DNA of 21,163 nucleotides, taken from assembly GCA_041394885.1 (NCBI GenBank), contig JAWKHI010000071.1, positions 1 to 21,163 on the forward strand, written 5' to 3'. The DNA comes from DSOI01 sp041394885 (lineage in GTDB: Bacteria; Acidobacteriota; Terriglobia; Bryobacterales; Bryobacteraceae). The position numbers and the translations under genes are program-made. Position 1 is the first letter of the stretch, and each line of letters begins with the position of its first letter. Below are positions 16,656 to 21,163 of the stretch, piece by piece. The notes below the pieces were generated by a model. The model made no database searches. It saw only the letters and a list, made by a program, of their open reading frames with translations, and was not told the origin of the DNA.

Positions 16656-17045
16656 CAGACGGACCTACTTTCCAGAGACGGGAGTCTCGTTGCATGGGAA
16701 GGCGACGGGTCTTCCCGGTCATTCGTGGTTGCCGAGGGGAGTAACTGGCCTAACGGCTGAGGGGCGGTCCGCAGCAGACGTCCATCCGGGTGAGGCGCAA
16801 CAGCACGGCGGGTGGGATAAGCGCTCGTGTGCGGCCTGCCGGAAACTTCATATCGACACTATGGCAGAACGGAACCTGCGGTTCAATCACATTCCACCGC
16901 GCACACCACAAAAACATTTGATGAGGTACATAACAAATTCCGAATCCCGATACCGGTCCGTTGACGTTAGACTGATTGCGAGGCCTGGTCTTGCCTTTTC
17001 GCTCCGTGTCGCTGAGCGGACACCCTACTTTTTCGAGGCAAGCCA
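16656..17045. promoter_or_regulatory. divergent intergenic region with two leader hairpins
   Basis: These 390 bases separate the minus-strand guanidine operon from the plus-strand symporter and must hold both promoters. Close to the operon start are two inverted repeats: GAGAC-GGGA-GTCTC at 16675-16688, and GGGAAG / CTTCCC at 16696-16716 with a 9-nt loop. Both would lie in the operon's 5' leader. On the plus side TTGACG (16961-16966) resembles a -35, but no matching -10 is seen 16-18 nt downstream. I find no convincing guanidine-I, -II or -III riboswitch. Open frames crossing the region have no family features. Confidence 0.4.
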
Positions 17046-18497
17046 ATGTCGGTCATGTTCTGGCCCGTCGTCATTTTCATGGCGATTTCTCTCTGTATCG
17101 GTCTATATACCTACACGCAGGTTCAAGGCTCCAGCCAGCGATTCACGGTGTGCGGCAAGTCAATGCCGTTCCTGGTGATCGGCACGGCGCTGATGGCGCA
17201 GGCCGTGGATGGGAACGCGACGCTCGGCAATACTTCGCTCACTTTTTCGAACGGCGTCTGGACTGGCGTGATGATTCCCATCGGCCTCGCGGTGAGCCTG
17301 TTCATCGTCGGGCGGTTTCTCGCCGCCCCCCTGAACCGGATGAACCTGATGACGCTTCCCGAGTTCTTCTTCCGCCGCTACGACAAAAACACAGAACTGC
17401 TGGTTTCGGCTCTGACGATTGTCTGTTTCACCGTGGTGATCGCGGGCAACTTGGCGGCAGTGGCCTGGATTCTGTCAACGGTGTCCGGGCTGTCCTACAC
17501 CACGGCACTGCTGATCGGCGCCGCGGTCATAGTCGCCTATACGATGGCGGGCGGACTGTACTCGGCGATCTGGACGGACTTTTTCCAGATTCACATCGCG
17601 ATTATCGGCTTTGTTGCATCGGCGATTTGGGTAGTTTCGACGCGCGGTTGGGATAACCTACTGGCCGCGGTGCCCGCCGGCAAACTCGGCCTCGCGGGGC
17701 TGACGCAGGTGGAGTCCGGTGCGCTGGTGAACTGGGCGGGCATGATCTCGCTTGCTCTGGGCAACGCCATGGCGCTCGACTTCATGGAGCGCGTGTTCGC
17801 GGCGCGAAGTCCCGAGACGGCGCGGAATGGCTGCTACTACGCCGGCGCGTGGACGCTCGTGATCGGAGCGTGCGCAACCATATTGGGACTGGCGGCGATT
17901 CCGGCGTTGACCGAGGTGAGCGACTCACGAATGGTGCTGCCGCTGTTCGGGTCCCTGCATCTGCCCTACTGGATGGGGATGATGGTCTTCGTCGGGGTCT
18001 TGGGCGCGTCGATGTCCACGGCAAACGGCGCGATGCTGGTGATTTCAGTGGTGCTGGCGCGAAACGTCGTGCAGCGCTGGAGCGCGCGCGAATACAGCGA
18101 CTCGTTCATGCTGCGGCTCTCCCGGTTGATGGCGCTTCCCACCGCATGCGCGGCGGCGCTGGTTGCCTGGATACGCCCCGAGCCGGGCATCTTGCTGGTG
18201 GTGGCGTTCGACATCGTTTTCGCGGGCTGTGTGGTTCCCCTGTTTCTGGGCGTCTATTGGAAGAAAGCCAATAGCGCGGCGGCGATCGCGGCGATCGTCT
18301 GCGGCACGGCCGTGCGCTTGCTCGCATACTTCATCACTCCAGACGCTTGGTCCGGTCTCGACACTCTGATTCCACCGCTGATCAGCGGCATCGTTTTCTA
18401 CCTTGCCTGCCAGGCGACCTGGAAGCGGATTCCCGGCCGCCCGGAGGCAATATCCGAATCTGCGTCCGATGCGTTTCTGCCGGAAACCGTTCGGTAG
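17046..18497 (+). CDS. sodium:solute symporter family transporter
   Basis: This 483-residue, very hydrophobic protein has about 13 predicted membrane helices and the features of the SSS (SLC5-like) family. These include a first helix followed by a polar stretch (FTVCGKSMPFLVIGTALMAQAVDGNATLG), LPEFFFRRYDKNTELL, AYTMAGGLYSAIWTDFFQ and GVLGASMSTANGAMLVISVVLARNVVQRW. GLYSAIWTDFFQ and ASMSTANGAMLV are strong family marks. It would import a small solute with sodium. The start ATG at 17046 is preceded by GAGG and by the onset of the first helix. Being divergent from the guanidine operon, it may import guanidine, urea or a guanidino compound; this is positional inference only. The 3' end is 13 bp from the convergent propeller gene. 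Confidence 0.9.
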   Translation: MSVMFWPVVIFMAISLCIGLYTYTQVQGSSQRFTVCGKSMPFLVIGTALMAQAVDGNATLGNTSLTFSNGVWTGVMIPIGLAVSLFIVGRFLAAPLNRMNLMTLPEFFFRRYDKNTELLVSALTIVCFTVVIAGNLAAVAWILSTVSGLSYTTALLIGAAVIVAYTMAGGLYSAIWTDFFQIHIAIIGFVASAIWVVSTRGWDNLLAAVPAGKLGLAGLTQVESGALVNWAGMISLALGNAMALDFMERVFAARSPETARNGCYYAGAWTLVIGACATILGLAAIPALTEVSDSRMVLPLFGSLHLPYWMGMMVFVGVLGASMSTANGAMLVISVVLARNVVQRWSAREYSDSFMLRLSRLMALPTACAAALVAWIRPEPGILLVVAFDIVFAGCVVPLFLGVYWKKANSAAAIAAIVCGTAVRLLAYFITPDAWSGLDTLIPPLISGIVFYLACQATWKRIPGRPEAISESASDAFLPETVR

Positions 18498-18510
18498 CCC
18501 TGAACGTTAT

Positions 18511-19512
18511 CTATTGCGCCGGCGTGACCGCGGCCGGGTCGAGCCTCCAGAGGTTCTGCTCGCGAAGGTTGCTGAGCCACACCGAGCCATGCGCGTAGAG
18601 AATGGCGTCACCACCCGGGCCGGCATACTGATGGGTTACTTTGTTCGTCTTCGCGTCAATGACGGAGATCGGGATCTGGAACACAGTTACCCAAACCTTG
18701 CCGCCGCCGGCCGAGATCTCGCCGCCACCGCCCGGGATTCCAACCGGGATGCTGGCCACGACTTTGCGCGTCTTCGGGTCCACCTTCGTCACCGTGCCAT
18801 CGCCCTGATTGAGCGTCCAGACGTAGCCTTCGCCGACGGTCAAGAATCGAGGTCCGGGTCCGACTTCGATCTTGTCGGTGACGACGTTCTTCTTCGTATC
18901 GATGCGAGTGAGCAAGTTGCCGCCGGACTGCGTTACCCAAATCGCGCCTTCGCCGAAGTCGACGGTGTGGGAGCCAGGGGGGACTTCCACTTCAGCCACG
19001 ACTGCGTTTTTTTTGGGATCGATGCGGACGACTTTGGTGCCGTCCTCACCGGTGGCGAGCCAGACCGCGTCCTTCGAGCAGGCGATGCCGCCTTCGCTGT
19101 TGGCCGGGCCAATGGTGATGGTGGCGACGAGGGTGTTGGTCTTGGCGTCTACGCGGGCGACAGTTTTGTCGCCGCAGGTGGGAGCCCACAGACTGCCGAA
19201 GCCGTAGGCGATGCCGCTGCAGGGCTGTTTGCCGACTTCGACGGTGGCCGTGACGGTGTTGGTCCTCGCGTCGAGTTTGGAGATTGTGCCCTTGGGCTTG
19301 TTGGAAACCCAGACGCCGTCTGGCGTGGCCGTGGTCCAGTCCGGCACTCCGGGTACCGAGAACTCCGCGAGTGGCTTAATGAGGTCCATGGACTTCTGCA
19401 CTTCTTTCACGCCGGGCCTCGGAGGGCGCGGTGGACGCTTGCCCTTCCTTTGGGCGGGCTCCTGCGCGAACAGGACGGCCATCAATGGGACTAGAATCCA
19501 GAGACTCTTCAT
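18511..19512 (-). CDS. secreted YVTN/Vgb-type beta-propeller protein
   Basis: This 333-residue protein has a Sec signal peptide (MKSLWILVPLMAVLFAQ) and a short basic, proline-rich linker (RKGKRPPRPPRPG). It then carries repeated propeller blades of the pattern G-x-GSLW/AIWV...T/V-x-RIDxKTNxVVATIxVG: KLDARTNTVTATVEVG, RVDAKTNTLVATITIG, RIDPKKNAVVAEVEVP, RIDTKKNVVTDKIEVG, KVDPKTRKVVASIPVG, VIDAKTNKVTHQYAG. The fold matches virginiamycin-B-lyase-like/YncE-like propellers. Catalytic residues of a true lyase cannot be confirmed, and a binding role is equally possible. It is a paralogue of the divergent gene at 19720. AGGA lies 9 nt before the ATG. Confidence 0.85.
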   Translation of the reverse strand: MKSLWILVPLMAVLFAQEPAQRKGKRPPRPPRPGVKEVQKSMDLIKPLAEFSVPGVPDWTTATPDGVWVSNKPKGTISKLDARTNTVTATVEVGKQPCSGIAYGFGSLWAPTCGDKTVARVDAKTNTLVATITIGPANSEGGIACSKDAVWLATGEDGTKVVRIDPKKNAVVAEVEVPPGSHTVDFGEGAIWVTQSGGNLLTRIDTKKNVVTDKIEVGPGPRFLTVGEGYVWTLNQGDGTVTKVDPKTRKVVASIPVGIPGGGGEISAGGGKVWVTVFQIPISVIDAKTNKVTHQYAGPGGDAILYAHGSVWLSNLREQNLWRLDPAAVTPAQ

Positions 19513-19608
19513 TCGGTATGTTCCTTAGAGGGAGGGATGTCGGTGCGCGACTGGGGACCGGACGGGGCGGACGAGGCGAAGCCTATGGGGAGGATAGCAA
19601 TTTTCTAT

Positions 19609-19637
19609 TTGACTGGGAAATCGATTTTTTTTATGCT
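19609..19637 (+). promoter_or_regulatory. strong sigma70-like promoter of the rightmost propeller gene
   Basis: TTGACT (19609-19614) and TATGCT (19632-19637) are spaced by 17 nt, the last part of which is a T-tract. Transcription should begin near 19644, about 76 nt before the GTG at 19720. This supports the internal GTG start: the first ATG of the open frame (19537) lies upstream of the promoter and the ATG at 19633 lies inside the -10. Confidence 0.6.
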
Positions 19638-19719
19638 CCCGGTAGGCGCCTTTGTTGGGCCGCCTCCGTCCCTCGTGAGGACTGCGCGCTTGGTTGCGGA
19701 TTCTGAAACCGAGGTTGAC

Positions 19720-20967
19720 GTGATCACTTTTCCCCGATCGTTCGCCAGTCTGCTGCTCGCCGGAGCTCTCCTTTTGTCTACAGTTGCGCGGGCGAAAGAG
19801 CCTAAGAACGCCAAGGCGGCGCCGCTTGGGTTGCGGGCGCCGGGCGTGGCCGTGCCCTACGCAAATCTCAAATCAGAAGCCGACTTCATGGTTAGCCCTC
19901 CGCTCGGAGGCGTGCTCCTTACCGATTCGATCGCTGTTGCCGATGGCGCCGGCGTACATCGCTTCGACGCCAAGACGAACAAACCGTTTGAACCTTCCCG
20001 CGACGTGCTGAAGGTGAAGAACGCCTGCGGCGGCATCGTCAGTGCTTTTTCATTTGCCTGGGCTGCAATCTGCGATTCCGAATCGGTGGTCAAGATTGAG
20101 ATTCCCCCGGTCCGTCCGGCTGGCAGGCGAGGCGGGCGGAAGGCGGGCGAATCCAGAAAGGCCGCCGCCGCACCGGACGGCGAGAAGACGCCGGAGGCCG
20201 GGAAGGCCGAGCCGGAAGGGAAAGCCGAAGGGGTCAAGGTGGCAGAAGATGCCAAGCCCTCGGAGGCGGGAAAGGCATCCGAAGACGCCGCCAAAGCAGA
20301 TGCGACGCCCCCGCCGCCGGCTCCGCGCAAGCCCCCGGCCGAGCCGGTCTTCATCGCCGCCGGGTCAACGCCGGTGGCCGCGCAGGCGATCGCTTCGACG
20401 GCGGACAGTGTCTGGCTGTTGGCCGACGGCAAGACGAGCCTGCTGCGGGTGGATCCGGTGGAAAATACTGTGGTATCCGAGCTTCGGTTGCCGCCTGGCT
20501 GTCAATCGATCGTCTTCGCGGAAAAGTCGCTCTGGGTGGCGTGTCCGGGGGCAAGCCGCATACTTCGGATCAATCCGGACAAGAATCTGGTGGAGAAGCG
20601 AATCGAAGCGGGTGCCGAGCCGATTGCGATCGCCGCTGGCGAGTCTTCGATTTGGGTGCTGCTGCGCAAAGACGGGAAGGTGGTGCGCATTGACCCGAAG
20701 ACGGAAAAAGTGACCGCCTCGATAGACTTGGGGCTCCCGGGGCTGGAGGGGATGCTCGCGTACGGAGTGGGTTCTGTGTGGGCTTCGACGCCGGGGTTTC
20801 CCATCACGCGGATCGACCCGGAGTCAGATAAGGTCGCGCAGCAGTTTCATGGCGAAGGCGGGGGAAGGATCTATTTCGGATTGGGATCGGTGTGGGTGGG
20901 CGGGGTGCAATCGCCGCGGCTAAGGCGCTTCGATCCGAAGCTGATCAAAGCGACACTGAGCGACTAA
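19720..20967 (+). CDS. secreted beta-propeller protein with Lys/Glu/Ala/Pro-rich insertion
   Basis: The GTG start at 19720 gives a 415-residue protein with a clear signal peptide (FPRSFASLLLAGALLLSTVARA, cut about residue 25) and a GAGG upstream. The open frame begins at 19537, but that extra N-terminus lacks any support. Propeller blades flank an insertion. Before it is one region (SIAVADGAGVHRFDAKTNKPF). After it come blades such as SVWLLADGKTSLLRVDPVENTVV, SLWVACPGASRILRINPDKNLVEK and SIWVLLRKDGKVVRIDPKTEKVTA, ending GSVWVGGVQSPRLRRFDPK. The insertion at about residues 131-208 is very rich in A, K, E, G and P and probably disordered. The last blade matches the divergent gene at 18511-19512 (PIT/SxID, SVWxxxxxxxxLxRxDP), so the two are paralogues. 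Function is unknown; a periplasmic or surface location is inferred. Confidence 0.82.
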   Translation: MITFPRSFASLLLAGALLLSTVARAKEPKNAKAAPLGLRAPGVAVPYANLKSEADFMVSPPLGGVLLTDSIAVADGAGVHRFDAKTNKPFEPSRDVLKVKNACGGIVSAFSFAWAAICDSESVVKIEIPPVRPAGRRGGRKAGESRKAAAAPDGEKTPEAGKAEPEGKAEGVKVAEDAKPSEAGKASEDAAKADATPPPPAPRKPPAEPVFIAAGSTPVAAQAIASTADSVWLLADGKTSLLRVDPVENTVVSELRLPPGCQSIVFAEKSLWVACPGASRILRINPDKNLVEKRIEAGAEPIAIAAGESSIWVLLRKDGKVVRIDPKTEKVTASIDLGLPGLEGMLAYGVGSVWASTPGFPITRIDPESDKVAQQFHGEGGGRIYFGLGSVWVGGVQSPRLRRFDPKLIKATLSD

Positions 20968-21022
20968 TGCTCCCGTCAATTTAGTCGACCAGCCTTGGAT
21001 CCGAGTCATAAGAAGTTTCTAT

Positions 21023-21051
21023 TTGACCGGATTCAACTCTCCTCACATACT
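21023..21051 (+). promoter_or_regulatory. candidate promoter near the right edge
   Basis: TTGACC (21023-21028) and CATACT (21046-21051) are spaced 17 nt. The bases around the -35, TTTCTATTTGACYGG, are the same as around the promoter at 19609. The rest of 20968-21163 has no intact gene and no terminator hairpin that I can see after the propeller stop. Confidence 0.45.
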
Positions 21052-21086
21052 GAAGTTATCTACTGGTTGGGGATCGTTCTCTGTGT

Positions 21087-21163
21087 ATGGAAGCCGATCC
21101 TACTGCCTCGCTGTCGAGGCGCCCTGGCCCCCCGTTTCGGCTCAAAACAAAAAATCGAAGAAT
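21087..21163 (+). CDS. possible start of a truncated gene
   Basis: An ATG at 21087 opens a frame of 25 codons that runs off the window (MEADPTASLSRRPGPPFRLK and further). It follows the candidate promoter at 21023-21051 with a leader of about 30 nt. The upstream GGGG is a weak ribosome binding site at a long distance. No family can be named, and the frame may be chance. Confidence 0.3.
   Translation, partial: MEADPTASLSRRPGPPFRLKTKNRR

Noticed and set aside
16675..16716. Two hairpins containing ACGG on the plus strand, resembling a guanidine-II (mini-ykkC) tandem
   Set aside because: In the stable folds ACGG is partly in a stem or off-centre rather than forming the ACGR loop, and the orientation is wrong for the nearest operon.
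16740..16840. Possible guanidine-I (ykkC) riboswitch on the plus strand: GGTCCG near 16766 and ACGG...GGGATAA near 16805
   Set aside because: The near-invariant parts (CUAGGGUUCCG, GGUCCGAGAG and GCCCGGGAGA) are not present; only short pieces match and the expected pairing is not visible.
16750..17046. 98-residue minus-strand open frame in the divergent region
   Set aside because: It has no recognisable domain or clear RBS and occupies the space needed for both promoters.
16363..17178. 271-residue plus-strand open frame across the divergent intergenic region
   Set aside because: It is antisense to the UAAP1 gene, overlaps the symporter start, and has no family features or ribosome site.
19537..19719. 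Longer N-terminus of the right-hand propeller protein
   Set aside because: The promoter lies inside this stretch and the signal peptide begins at the GTG at 19720.

Overview
The window looks like a piece of a high-GC Acidobacteriota chromosome, most likely a Bryobacterales/Solibacter-type member. This is inferred from the very large Oar-like TonB-dependent receptor with an N-terminal carboxypeptidase-regulatory-like domain, the secreted YVTN/Vgb-type beta-propellers, and a decayed copy of an extracellular domain that I associate with Bryobacterales proteins. No rRNA, tRNA, CRISPR array, insertion sequence or phage gene was seen.

Left part (1-3205, plus strand): a tightly overlapping gene run. 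It encodes a RIC/YtfE/ScdA di-iron Fe-S repair protein, a second hemerythrin-like protein, a MobB-like P-loop protein and an outer-membrane porin of the alginate-export type. The combination suggests nitrosative stress or nitrogen-oxide/molybdoenzyme respiration, probably the tail of a larger operon to the left. The porin carries a +1 frameshift near 2935, and the MobB-like frame runs 143 nt into the porin gene.

3206-5451: a gene-poor stretch with a decayed minus-strand domain relic (about 3292-3508), a secreted metallo-beta-lactamase-fold hydrolase, and a small secreted HExxH zincin whose short leader forms two tiny tandem hairpins. 5448-9179 (minus) is the TonB-dependent receptor. A candidate promoter and a near-perfect 27-bp palindrome lie upstream of it.

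9421-16655 (minus): the metabolic core of the window. Two DUF1989 proteins (UAAP1/UAAP2, carboxyguanidine deiminase subunits), a biotin-dependent urea/guanidine carboxylase and allophanate hydrolase (AtzF) are joined by 4-nt ATGA/GTGA overlaps. A secreted GNAT-like protein follows 12 nt later. The set fits guanidine assimilation: guanidine -> carboxyguanidine -> allophanate -> NH3 + CO2. The carboxylase is broken by three closely spaced small deletions (1+1+2 nt) within about 50 nt of its KipA-like domain, so either the pathway is being lost here or the sequence has local indel errors. A divergent sodium:solute symporter (17046-18497, plus) is a candidate transporter for the pathway. The 390-bp divergent intergenic region has two hairpins but no guanidine riboswitch that I can recognise.

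Right part (18511-21163): two paralogous secreted beta-propeller proteins arranged head to head. The rightmost has a clear sigma70-type promoter and a Lys/Glu/Ala/Pro-rich insertion. A second copy of the same -35 neighbourhood lies near the right edge, ahead of a possible truncated gene.
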